This document shows positions 1 through 13,400 of a stretch of DNA of 64,000 nucleotides, piece by piece. Below the pieces are notes generated by a model. The model did not search any database. It was not told the DNA's origin and saw only the letters and a list, made by a program, of their open reading frames with translations. The DNA comes from Gymnogyps californianus (Eukaryota > Chordata > Aves > Accipitriformes > Cathartidae). How positions within the stretch are numbered: position 1 is the first letter of the stretch; each line of letters opens with the position of its first letter. The DNA is taken from the NCBI RefSeq assembly GCF_018139145.2, contig NC_059473.1:67128707-67192706 (forward strand). Direction: 5' to 3'. The position numbers were made by a program, and so were the translations under genes.

Positions 1-1278
1 AAACTGACGTGTCCTAATCAGACAGCGCACATACCGTTTACAAAAGCAACGTTTTTCTAAACAGTGCCCTTCGAATCCTTTTTCCTCAGGAAATCACAGC
101 TATCATTATTTTATGCACTCCTCAAAACATAAGACTGAATATCTAGAGTAGTGTGACTACACTGTATGTGAAGCCAGTAATTTTACAAGTATCAGACATT
201 TTATCAGAGATAATTCTGTGCCTTTTCCTCAAAATTACAGATGCTGGCAAGAAAAAAAATGTGTTAAGTGTCTGCTCACAAATCTTTGGGATATTAAAGT
301 CTTCAGGTAGATCTAAAAGACGTAAGCAGCAAAAAAGGAGCGTATTGTTGATGTAAAAAAAAATAATCTCTCTTTTTTACTCATGCAGTGCTTTTGAGAA
401 AATAAAAGTCTGAAGCTATGCTGGGGACAGGTCTAAGAGTCAGAATATCCATGATCTATTTCTGAGTATTACTGTTGCAAATTATGCTTACTATTTATGG
501 CTTGCTTTTTTAAAGGCGAAAACCACAGTAAAACAAAGGACACTCCCCCTCTTCCCTCCCCAAAACCCCAACAAAGCCAAAACAAAACAAAAAAACCCCC
601 GTTACCTTCTATTCTTTCCAGGAAACTATATTCATGATGAGTTATAAAGTATCATTCTTCTGAAAGGGCTGTGGTCATATACACCAAGGGCATTGCAATT
701 CTCACTTATATTTAGGAATGTGATAGTGGTAAACAGAAACTGAAGTTTCTGTACTTAGGTTTAAGCATTTTGGCCCATGACACCTACTCATTTTGGGCAA
801 GTGTTTTGAAACCACTAGAGGGATTACTATCCGTCACTATGGGTGATTTCTGACAGTAAACAAGTTAGCACCACGATAAGGGTCTCCTACCAAAATGGTC
901 ATCTTAAACAAGAACACTGCTTATTTTTAACAAATGTTTATGAAAACACATAGTGGGCTCTGTAAGACAAAGTTCAATTTTTTTCACATCAACATAGCAG
1001 TAAGCATATGATAAGTTAAACTGTGTTATGAGTGCATCTGAAGGCACTGTTTGCAGTTAATGCAAGTCTACAATCATCACAAGATGTATGAAATGGTTTA
1101 CAAGAGGACACACACAAATTAACCAACTGGATAGTTGTATTCTCATATAGAACACTGGTTATTTGTATCTTCCCAGTGACAGATGTTGAAGTCTAAGAAG
1201 AATGCCCTTCAATTTCTGTCAAGCAATTTTACAAACCTGCTTCATGATTTTATCATTACCAATGAATGGCTGCCTTAC
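1..1278 (-). other. LAMA2: LAMA2 intron (partial), after exon t
   Basis: AT-rich intron with one C/A-rich patch near 541-600. I looked for the next mammalian coiled-coil exon and did not find it here. No repeat family recognised. Confidence 0.7.
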
Positions 1279-1442
1279 CCATCCAGTATTGCAGATGATT
1301 CATTCAGCTGGGCTGCATGGTTCTCAGCTTGCAACACCTTTTCTGGAAGCATCCTGTCATGAATTTCTTGTGATAAGTCATCTATTTTATCCTTCAGCTG
1401 ATCAGACATTGGCTGTATCTTATCTGCAATGCCTTCTACGTA
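1279..1442 (-). CDS. LAMA2: LAMA2 exon t: coiled coil, last exon in window
   Basis: 164 bp, 54 codons plus 2 nt (the Gly codon finishes in the next exon, outside the window); acceptor ttttgtcatcttcag, donor gtaagg. It encodes [16 protein letters not shown] and [18 protein letters not shown], matching mammalian LAMA2. The rest of the coiled coil and all five LG domains lie beyond position 1. Confidence 0.95.
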
Positions 1443-4400
1443 CTGAAGATGACAAAAGAAAGGCCTTTAAGCAGCTGAATGCAAGCACTCTGTAGCCCTT
1501 TATAGATTTTTTTTTAACTTGTGAGGTACTACCTCACAACTTACCCATGCATTAAGACTTCAGGGAACTAATATGGAAAGAATAAAGGAATGGCTGGACT
1601 GGAGAGCAGAGAGGAGACAAAACAATATTCCAAGAGCTACTTGCCTCTCTTGAGCTTAGTAGAAGGTTTTATGTTACAATTAAGGAACTGCACAGTTTAA
1701 AAGCTTATGAACTCTGATTTGGATTTCTTTCCTAAATGTAGATGCATACATAGTTATACTAAATTGTTGTTGTGCTCCACAATAACTAACCAATGACAGA
1801 AGTTTCATGTTTCAGGACCCTTTGAGTGACTCCAAGGTATTTTTGCTTATTAAAGTATCTTAGTAAGAATGATATGTTTTGAAGGCTGCCATTCCTGTTC
1901 CAATAAGCCATCTCAAAGTGTTTCCTTTCCCATTTCTCCAAAAGGCATTTTCCATTCATTATAACAATTTTCAATGCAAGATGGAAATATTTCCAGAACC
2001 AATGATATTTCAAGTTTTGTTTTGTTTTTTTTTTTTGTAGCTAGGGCACTGATCTCAAACTCTGTTGATGAAACTTTTAAGGCAGAATTTTCAAAAACAT
2101 TATGTAAAATGAGAGTGCAATCCTCTCCTCTCCCTGATCTATCTAGACTTAAAATTGTTGCCACAGGCAACAAATTATTTCTGAAGTTTCCTTCTGATAT
2201 GCACACACAGTTTTTGTGCAGATAAATCTACATCTAGATCACAGAGTCGCAGTGAGATTGTGAATGGGTCTGGGTCTGCTGCATCTGCAGTTCTAAAGAT
2301 AAAGTCAGTACCGCAATCAGAATACCATATTTATAAAAGAAGGCAGAGTCCATGAAAAATTATGAGCTAGCTCTTTATGTAATCCAATGAATCACTCAAA
2401 TCTCAAAGTTAATAATTTTTATAGACCAGATTAGCTTTTCTGCCATACAGCAATGGAAAAATGATTTCTTCCAATTCAAATATTACAACATTGATAAATA
2501 AAAAGAAAAATCAGGTGTTACTTTAATTATCTATTTTGCTTCCATAATGATACTTCGTTGTACTAATTCTCAGATAAGGATGATAAAACACTCACCTCTA
2601 CAGCTAAGCTGATTTCATTTGCAAGTTTGTTGGCTTCATTAAGGACATCATTCCCTTCCTGCAGGCTTTTTTCAACATCTTGTCTGCCATCTTCTACAGC
2701 TTGCTTCTTTTTCTATAGGATGTGTTCACACAAAGAAAAATATGAGTTGTTTACTAGAATGAGGATGCCAGTTCAAATACCAACATCCCAATACAAGACT
2801 GCATTTTGTCACTGTGCCACAATGCCACTTCTGGAATTTTCTGAGCTTTCAGAGCAAAGACAATGACAACAATAAAGCACCTATAATGTAAGATACCTTT
2901 TCCTTCCCCTCCTGTCCCCAGCTTTGTATCCCCCTCCCACATGGTAGGTTTTTTGTTGCTCTATAACAGAGGTAACTGACTGTAGTACTCTTGCAAAATG
3001 AATCAGAAAGAACTTAGAAATCCTAATCTTTACCCAGATGTGCAAGTTCCTCATTTTGACAATTACTTTCTCTGGCTATGAAGGCAAAATTTATCAAAAT
3101 ATTCTGCTGCTTTCCTATTTACGTCCTTAACTACTATTATTCATTAACTACTGAATGTAAAATAAAAGATGATGGTTTGGAGCAACCTTAGGATTCCTGA
3201 TTTTCCAACTAGCAAAAATAGTGCATATTGTGTAGTAAGGATGGACTTCTGAATAAAGAACTGGCAATTTCCTGTGCAAGATCCATTGAGTCACAGATCA
3301 CAGATTAGTTTGATAGGAGACCATGGCAGTCTAGCATTAAGAGTGCTGTGATGGCTTCTTGGTCAAACCAGGGTCAAAATAAAGCAAAAAAATTCCTCAA
3401 AACAAGCAGGTGGGCAGGACTGCTGGAAAGGATGCCTTCAGGCACTCTGATACTGTGATGCAGAGAATATTTTAAAAACTGAGATAGCAGGTAATTTCTC
3501 CAACCTTTATCCATCCACCTTTGGGAAGAAAATGCACAGAACAGAGATCACCTAACTTCTTTACAGCACTATATTTCCTTAATTCAATCAAGCCCACAAA
3601 TCTCTGCTGAGAACTGAGGTCTCGGAACTCTAACCTCATCATTGTACATGAGGTGAAAGCTCATCGAGATACAAACAGAGTTGAAACATTTATCTTCATT
3701 AGGTTGTCTCTGCTCTTTATGTCTTGGTTAAATGCTTGTTAATGTACAGTATAATAAGCTCTTTAAGTCTCTGCAATTTAAATTAAATCACAAGCAGACC
3801 CCTCTGCTATGAGGGAGATAATTTATAACAGCTACTAACTACAGAGGATAGAGTTTGATTTATTACTCTGTAATATCCACGTACCCCCTTCAGTCTTCTT
3901 CCCAGGGGCTGGAGAGGGAGATGAAAGTGTAAGTTTTCTAGGAGCAAATATATGACAGCAGAGATTTTAACTGAACTCCTATTTAAATCTTGAGCATAGG
4001 ATTTGAATTTTACATGACTATTTATACTGGGATGAATTTAATCTCCCCCAGAATAATAAATCCAATGCACCCTCCACTCAGTGTTTAAAAGCAGATGATA
4101 TTATTTTGATAAAGCTGTAGAGTAATTCTACTTTTAAAAGCCAATGCATTTCCTCATTTTGAGGAACATGTTTCCTTTTAATTACATCAGATATAGTTAT
4201 ATTTTAATAATATTTTTGGTTTTCTTATATTTTTGTTTCAAGATTAAATCATGCAAAGTTTCAAACTTTGATCAGACTCCAAGTAATCAAGGATACAACT
4301 TGTCAGCACTCACCTCTACCATGGTCATATTTTTTTGGTTGACTGCAGATAAACGACCAGCCTCCCTAATTTTACTTGTAGCTTCTCTTAGCAGATCTCG

Positions 4401-7400
4401 AGCATCATCAACTTTGCTGAGGTAGTTTGCTAGCTTGTCCCGGACCTCATTTTTGAGATCCTCATTTTTTTCACTGGGCTCACCAAATAATTTCTTCACT
4501 TTGTCCAAAAGATCTTCTGCATTCCTGCAATACATCACCACCCATGAAGGCATTGAATTCATATTTCCTACACCGAATAATCTGAATGTTCTTAATAACA
4601 TGCAAATGAAATAGACTTCTAAATTAAATCTCAAAGTAACTTTCAAGAGAACGCATGCTTAATAAAGTGAAATGACAGTTGTTCTTAAGCCCTTTCTTAA
4701 AGAGGTTTTTAAATGCCACTAAGGTCCTATTTATGAAGTACAAAATATTCAAATACTCTCCATTGAAGACTGTTTTGTCCTTTTTTTTTTTTTTTTTTTG
4801 GTAAGTTGCCGTTCTTGAGATCTGACTAGTAAAACGAGGTTTTCTGAAACATTTCAACTTGTCAAAAAGATTTCCTTCATTCACATTAATGTGACACAAA
4901 GTGGTTTCCTACCTTGAACTGAGGGGGCTATGTAGATATGCCTGATTTCAAGCTGTCTTGGAGCAGAAAAACTGCTTTAGACAGTCAAAACTCATAAATA
5001 CTTTCCTGCGAAATAAACAACCCCCAGGATCCTTGGATTTATGACTTCCAGTAGCCAAAGAATTCTGCTTATCTAAAATAAATTCTGGGATATTTTTAAT
5101 GGACTTCGGCAACACAGAAATAGAAAGTTCACAAGTGCCTGCTTTTGGCAGGGGATGCAATATTTCTTGATCATCAGAGAGTTGCTGCACTGAGTTTTAA
5201 AGGACCGTCATTTGTCTGCCTCATGATACCAGGCCATTGAATCTGTAACATGTTATGCAACACCACTGCATTAATGCAATGATACAACAAGGACAGCAAA
5301 AAAAAAAAAAAAAAAGGACAAAAAAAGAGGCACTTCCAAAATGATGCTTTAGAGATAACAAAAAATCCTAAGTAAACAGGAATCTGTAGGATAGATAATA
5401 CCCACAGAAGAAATCTATCGCACTTCCACATAGAACAGGTTAAGTTTTTCTTCTTGTCTCATTATGGCAAAGTGTCTGAAGAAGCTGTGTGGAAAACAAG
5501 AATTGTATTTTCTGAAAAACACTGCAGTTTGGCCTGCCTATAGTCAGTTCCATTAGAAACCTTCTAAAAATAAACACATAAATAAATGCATGCAAAAAAA
5601 ATATCTGAGAGGTGGAAAAGATACGCTGCCACTGGGCATAATTTAGATGAAGGATCTGAACTGGAGCCAAGGAAAGCCAAATTGTTACCTTAGCTTTGGG
5701 ATTTTCTGAGATGGATCTTTTTTCCCCCATCTGCCCTGCCTTTGGTTTTGATGAAAAAAATTATTCAAGTTGTGAATTTGCAACTTCTGAGGACAAAATA
5801 TTTAATCAAAAATTAAATCCCAGTATTGACACCCTGTCACAGAAGAAGTGTAGAAAGGAATTCAGAATTTCTCCCATACCTCCTCCATTGTTCTTTGTAT
5901 AAGCAGCTACTGTCTTACACTTCCAGCAAATTTTGACACCCTTATGACTCTGCAGTACTGGAGGAACAGTACAAGACAGACGGACTTCCTTTTTATGCCC
6001 TTGCCTCATAGCACAGTCCAAACTACCTGTCTGTCCAGTAGTCTACCTCAAAACTCCTCATTGGCGCTCTAAAGATAACACTTTCATATCTACCTGTTGT
6101 GCCTTTTTCCCTCTGCTCTTTTTAATGAAGTACAAGGCAATAAATCTGCCCCATGTAATTCCTTGCCTTATGTACCAGAACTTCTGTGTGACTGGACTGC
6201 ACCACATTTCTTGAAATACTATCTTGTACATTTAAGCTGTGCTTTCACTGGATATCTTCCTAGAAAAAGAACAAAACTATACAAAATGCTTGAAGTGTTA
6301 GAAGAAACAATCACAGGTCTGGCCTAACACCTGGAATGCTGTATGGTCTGGATCCTCAAAATCAGTACAAGGGAACAAAAGAAAGATTAGAAACTGATGA
6401 CAAAATGGTTAAAAAAAAAATAAACTGTATATATATAGGAGTCTAAATATGTTAGAATTGTCCTATCTGGAGAAGAAATGAGGACTATAACATCATGAGC
6501 AGCATAAGGTGATCAACTGTCCAATGTCTCTCCACGTACAAAAATGAAAATATCAGGAAGCAATGTCAAAACACAGGAGGCATATCTTCAAACACTGTGT
6601 GGCTGAGTTATGCAATTCATTCTTACAGGAAACTGGATGATAGAAGTTCACAGTGACTCAAAAGCCATCAGACAAATTTATGGAAGAAAAAGTCACACAA
6701 AAATAAAGATATTCAGAATACTAAATAGAAAGATAGAATTCTGGCTCACAGCATCCCTTGATAGCAACTCAGTGGCATCCGAGAAAATGTGTAGGAATGT
6801 TATAAAATATTGAAAGATTTATTTCATAAGTATGAAAATCAGGGTGGTTTAGGACAGAAACTGGTGTATTTTTAACATGCTCTTTTTAGAGAGAAATTAT
6901 TGACTAATGTGCCATTTCAGTACACTAAGGCAATCAAATTACAGATTTGATTTGAAAAGTTTGAAGGAAAATAAATGAGGGAAAAAGCTGCACATGTAAG
7001 AGAAGTTTTGCCACATATGAAAGCAAGAAGACTTTACTTCATTTGTCTTCTTCATTTAACTTTTGAGAATTCACTGAAAACATAGGAGAGGTAAGAAGAA
7101 TCCACTGATTCTTGTCATTCTGTTCTTGGATGAAATTCTGAAAGCAGAATACAATCACTGCCAAAAGACATCTCACCAAAGAGTAAATATGATTAACTAC
7201 TTCAAAGTGATCATGAGACTTGCAGAGCTATTCAAAAGTAAGTCTTTCTAAGTAAGTCTGTAAGAATACATGTGAGCATAGTGATCCACACACATGCATG
7301 CGCACACACATGCTTTTAAGAATGATTAATTTTTCTTCATCCTTTTTCCTTGCAGAACGTATCCTATCCACTATCTTACTACATTATTTAAGCAGTTTTA

Positions 7401-10400
7401 AGACATTTTTCTTTAAGAGGCAGTACTTTATAAAAGAGTTTCAGAAAACATTATCTAGGGACTTTTCCTCCCCACCCTGTAATCCACAGTGACTAATTTT
7501 CCTTCTGTTGAGTTCACTGCCAAAATTTCTTGGATCTCAATGACTGCCTATAAAGAGGTAATCCTATCCTTAAGAGAAACCAAACAACTTTGACTGAAAT
7601 CAGTGAGTATATTCATGTATTTCTTAGTATAAAATGTATTTCTTTATCAGAAAACAAAAATACTCATTTGCACATTTCAGGAAGAATGGTAAGAGGGAGC
7701 GAAGTTCTTTCCCTCAAAAAAGCCCTACTGCATTTCCTACTCTAGCTATTGGGCTAGAGTAGGAACTGATTTCATGCTAGTCTGACAGTTTCATGTTGGC
7801 TGTAGCATTTGAGGACTAAGAACAGCTTGTTTGAAAGGCCTCCCCCCAGTCTGCCCTAAAATTGCAGGCAGCATTTTTAAAAGTCTGGCTAAATTTTTCT
7901 CATCCCTACTTTTTCCTGGTTTATTTCTATGTATGAGTTGAGAAGGGATAGAAGAGGCTCAGTGGAATCAGAAGAAAAAGCAATAAAATATTGCTGAAAA
8001 ATAAGTTTGCAATATATCCTTTCTCAAGAGAACAGAAAGCGGAACCATCAGAATTATGGGAAGAAATACTGTACTGGTAGGATTTTCAGAAAATGATCCG
8101 GTTTATAAAGTGTGAGATAGGCAGTGCAAATCTGATTCTATACTGCTTGGAATTCTTAGCTAATCTTGTATTCTATTTACATCTCCTTACAGTATGCACG
8201 CACCTGATAACTGACATTTTCAGGCCTGAATACCTCTATCCTAGACAGCTTTCTGAGCCATCACAACTTCAATGGACCACGTAGCTGCTCAGCTGGACTA
8301 CCTGCTAGTTGTTTGCTCTGGTGAAGTGCTAAGCAAAGCCTAGCTCTAGAAATATGCATGGTCTGACTGATACAGAAGTAACAGAATACCAGAATTTTAA
8401 CTTCAAGCCAAGTATTTTTCTGGACCAGGTAAGTTTTCAGCATTTTGCAAAATGCTTTATAAAGAGCTGCCAATATAATTATATATACATGTGTAGTTTT
8501 TATTTTTACAGATAGCTAAATAACCAAACCTTGGGCTTCTGAACTGTGCCACAGAGTTGGAATATTCTGATCTACACTATTCTATATATGGCAAAATACA
8601 TCCTTTTGAATGTCTACACTACTGGACAAACTTCGCAAACAGATAATATTTTTATTAGACCAATTAGTTTTCCAGAAAAAAACCCAAGCTTCTAGACAAG
8701 CTTTTTAGTACAAAAGCCATTTATCAGGTCTGAAGCAGAAGCTAAAAAAAACTGAGAAAGATTACTTAGAATTCGATTAGAAATGTTGCTGGTACCTGTG
8801 GAGCAGAGAAGTAATTTCCTAGGGATTGCTTTCCACATATGTAAGCATTTCCAAAAATGCAAATGCTACATTAACAGATATGAAATATTAGACTTTTCTT
8901 CATATTTCTGTAAGCCCCAGCTTGAAAACTTGGTTGGAAAAGATGACAATCACATTTACAAGAGTCAGATATTATCACTGGGAGGTTGAAGACTGCGGTC
9001 TGTCTACTCACTTTAACTCATCTTGAGCTATTCTTTCTTGCATATTCAGCACTCTACTTCTCAACTCTGCAATCATTCTGTCAGCCTCAGTCTGCAGTTC
9101 TGGAAGACTCTTCTCCAAGGTCTCATCTTGGGTTCTGAGTGTCTCATTCAGTTTTATAGCATCTTCATTTGCAGCTGCAGGGGGGCAAAAAATATTTATG
9201 TAGGGAGTTAGTAAATAAAAACAACAGAGAGGCTTTAAGCGTCTGCCCATCAAGTCTATCAGCAAGTGGAATGCAACTTGCACTGGTTATTCCTGCTGTG
9301 AAATATAAAGGATGGTTAATCCAATGATCAGTAACAAATGAGAAAATGTTATATGTTTCATCAAACCTTTTATTATAGCTCACTTTTAAGCACAATAATT
9401 AAAATGAAAAGGTCTTTATATCCAGTAAAAGAAATATATTGCTCCCCTCCTCCTCCCCCTGAAAGTAAGAATTTGCACTGAACCTTCGAAACAGCAGAAA
9501 ATAATCTGGTATATTGCTCGTAGAATTAAGGAGCAGGGCAGTACAAGCAATGAAAATTAGATTTAAATTACTTTTGGAGAACTTCAAAATATGTCATTTT
9601 TAGCATTCAGACTTAACAGTGCTAGGAAGAACAAATGATTAGGAAATGTCAGAAAAAAAAGGAGAGAGAAGAGGAGTGAAAGACACCCACAGATGTCTAA
9701 ACCCGCTCATGTGTTTAGAAGCAGATACCCAGACATGGAAAAGAAGGGTATGAAGGTTGGAATATATGATGGTACACTGTAAATGTATTATGTGTTTGGA
9801 ATAGCTGAATTATTGCTAACTGATAAAGCTGTACACATGGTATCATATTCAAGGACTGACTAAAATCTTTCTGCCACAGCACACCACAACATATTAGAAT
9901 ATACACTTTCAGAAGCAACTAGGTCATTTACGACAATCAGTTCCATCTTCAATTTTAAGAAGTACTGCTGCCTTTCCATAGGCACAGGGCTCCCAAGTAA
10001 CTGATTTCTCCAAAATAGCAGAGTTCCTGGTCGCATGGGTACTTCTGAATATTTCAAATTAAATCTTTAATTGAAAAAATTAAAATCTGTCTTCCACAAT
10101 TCAAATACATGACTATTTCATCTACACATTGTGGAGGTTTAGAGCAAATTATGAAGAAAATTCTAATTCAATGATGTCTTCGATTTGCTGGTGAGAACTG
10201 AGATTTGGATCTTTAATCAAGAGTGGTTATGTGTGGGGTAGTGAGGACTGGAAAAAGACTACACTTTGCTTAAATGGATCATGGATTGCTTCTGTGCGTT
10301 ATGTTATGTATCATTACTAAGTTACCTCAGGCCAGGAGTAGGCATATATTAATTTTTTAAAAATCTGGAATAAATAAATAGTAATTTAACCTCCCTGAAT

Positions 10401-13400
10401 ATTTACCTTAAAAGAGAAAATGGATGTGTTATCTCAGCTTTGATTAGGTTCAGGAAAATTTATACCTAGCTTTATCTTTCTCCTCCATCCTCCTCTTCTC
10501 ATAACAATCTTAACTTTCTAGTCTTAGTATACTGCAAACTATCAGAGTCCAGTGGTGGTAAAAGATTTGGATGCACTGACACAGATGAACACAAGGAAGT
10601 GCAAAGTTGGGGAAATTCCACAGTTAAGAGGGAAAACCAGTTACGGGTACTCAGAAGTTCAGAAAGTCAGCAATCAGTTCAGTAGAAATGGATCAAAGGT
10701 CAGAGTATGGTCGTTATAACAAATCACTACAAACTTCTCACTTGTAATAAGGACTTTTTATGGTTTGAAGAATTCCTTGATTCCCTGATGTTTAGAGAGG
10801 CATCTGTCAGATCTACAGTCGTGTGCTTCTGAGCACTGCCATTCTCAAGCATTACCTTCAGTCAATGGAAAGAAATAGATCCTTTCATGGCATTTCTTCC
10901 TAAAGTTGTTGCCGACTGGCAACAAGTCCTAGGGCGCTCAGGGTCACAGATACAGGCCTGCATTCCTAGAGATCCAAAGCTTTCAGAAATCTGTAATCTA
11001 GGGATGGGGGACAAGGAATGGGCATAAAGAATACCTGCAAACTGGTTGGTCATCTCAATCAGAACATCATAAGTGGACATAAAGTCTTTAAGAAACAATC
11101 TAGCAATGTCTCATAGATCAAAAAGAGCAGATGCAAAGAAGGATGGGAGCCAATATGCAGTTAAAATGTCGTCAAATTTTTAAATAATCTAGGAATGGCT
11201 CCAACATAAGGTGAAAGTTTATCCTCAGTTTTTGAAAGATGGTGATCTTGAACAGGAAGACAATTGAGGATGGCAATCAGAAGTAAGGATATAGAAATTA
11301 TCACAACCAGAGGAAGAATATTTTGAAGAACTCAAGCTGGAATGGCCAGAGAACTGCCATTCTAGAAACTTGAAAGATCTGGTGCATGACATTGCAAATC
11401 CAGGAGGAAGACTGTTTGACTGAGAACAAGCAAATGTAGTGCCTGTTTTGAAGAAACAGGAATTCCAACACAGCCTGAGAACTTGCTTTGCAAGTAAGTG
11501 GAAAACAGGATGTGGAATAAATTAATGTGCTTTAATTTTTTTTTCTAAAGGTAGCACATGTCAAACTAGATGGTCTAATAGCAAATCCAGTTGAATATTT
11601 TCATTAATGATTTGGGGGAGGGGGGGTGGAAAAAGGAAGTCTACTGATAAAATACGCTTATGAGGAAAATATGTAAGACAGTAGAGAAGGATTCGAATGC
11701 TATGCAGAAAGAACTGGGTGACCTTCAAAACTGAAATAATCAGACTGGAATGAGATTCAATAGTAGAAAATATAAGGTTGTGAACTAAATAACAACAGAA
11801 ATTTCAGCTGTAAACTACGGCTTTGCCAGTTAGATATAAGGTATGAATGAGAAGAACATAGCTATATTATGAATCTCCAATGGCACCCAGCTGTGAAAAA
11901 AAGGAAATGCTATCCCAGAATGTATTAGGAGAGCTGACATAGGCAGGTTTTACTGCTACTGAAGTGCAAGACACGGAAGCAACCTCATTTCAACGCTTGT
12001 TACCTCTGCTCAGGGAAGATGAACCTAATTTTGAACAGAGGAAGGGAAATTATGTGAAGATGAGCAGGAGATTTGGGAGAATATGCTTTAAGGTGTCTTA
12101 TTCTAGAAAAAAAGGGGCAAAGGGGAATATGATTCCTCTCTATGAACATAGTTGGGGGTGGGGGAAGGAGGAGAAGCACTAGGGAGAGGAAAAAACCTAT
12201 TTGAAGTAAAGAACAAGGTTGGCAAAAGAACACATGATGATAAACTAAACTTGAATATTTTTAGCTAGAAGTGAGAAGGTTTGTAGTTCTGAAGAGTTCT
12301 GAAACTGCCTCCAATTCAGATTGTGTGTGTTTGTGGAAACTACTTTGAAGATGAGGGTTAGAAAGTTTATGATAGCACGGGAGTGGATGCAGCAACCCAG
12401 GAGGTATCTTTCAGTCCTGTGCTCCTATATTTCATCTATTCTTAAAACGTTAACTTGGCCACTAGGCAAACACATTGATTTTAAAGTCTTTGTCTGCTTC
12501 TAAGATACCGCATGAATTTATTTCACCCCCTCAATGTCTTCTAACTCTGTACTTCCTATTGCTACGCCTGCTTGAGGAAACTTTTGTTTGGGTTACAAAC
12601 ACTGGGAATAAACTTTGTGGAGCAAAAAACTGGTTTAGTCCTTGTCATCCCAAATTAATCTTGAAATATGAGGAACCTGGTCTTTTGTTCAAAAAAATTC
12701 TTGAAAACTTGCTTACTTTTTCTTGTTGCTTTTCCCACATTTATTTCATGTCAAAGTTGCACATCCTAAAGATATCCTAAATTGCTGTTCAGTTCAGCTA
12801 CAGGGCAAGTACGGGGATGTGTTACTTGAAAGGCAATATAAAACGTATTTTATAGCACTTGGACAAAAGTGGAAGCTTTCCCTTTCAATGAAATGGGCCT
12901 TCAGAAGCATAACTACTGCAATCAGTACTGTAGTGGGAGTTTTGAAGAAGAAAGAACAGATCAGTAGTTTTCAAGTAAAAAACTTGCCTGTGATTGCCAA
13001 TCATTTTCATATTTTTCAGCCATTATCTTATTTAATAGCTTCATGCAATATATAGGTCTTGCTTCTCAAAGCCATCTACAATACTTTTGCTCACAAGTCT
13101 TTACTGCATTGTAAGTGCAGTGAATCAGCTTGTGAAAGAGAGAGAGTTGGCTCCATGCCACTACCTAGGTAGCGTTAGGAGTCACTTGCAAATTCCAAGC
13201 AGAAGATGTTCATTAACAGCAAGTAGTAATGTATTTCTGAAGTCATTTTGGGGAATTAAGATGAAGTTTTAATGTACCAAGTGCTAAAATTACATCAAGT
13301 TTTTTTACCAATACATGTTTTTAACTGCTTTGAAAATAAACAAAAGCTAAGCCCTGTTAGTTACTTCATCATAATAGCTTTTCTTCAAATAACTGCAAAA

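Noticed and set aside
12475..13055. Overlapping plus-strand frames of 101 and 110 codons
   Set aside because: Two different frames over the same AT-rich intron, neither with recognisable motifs.
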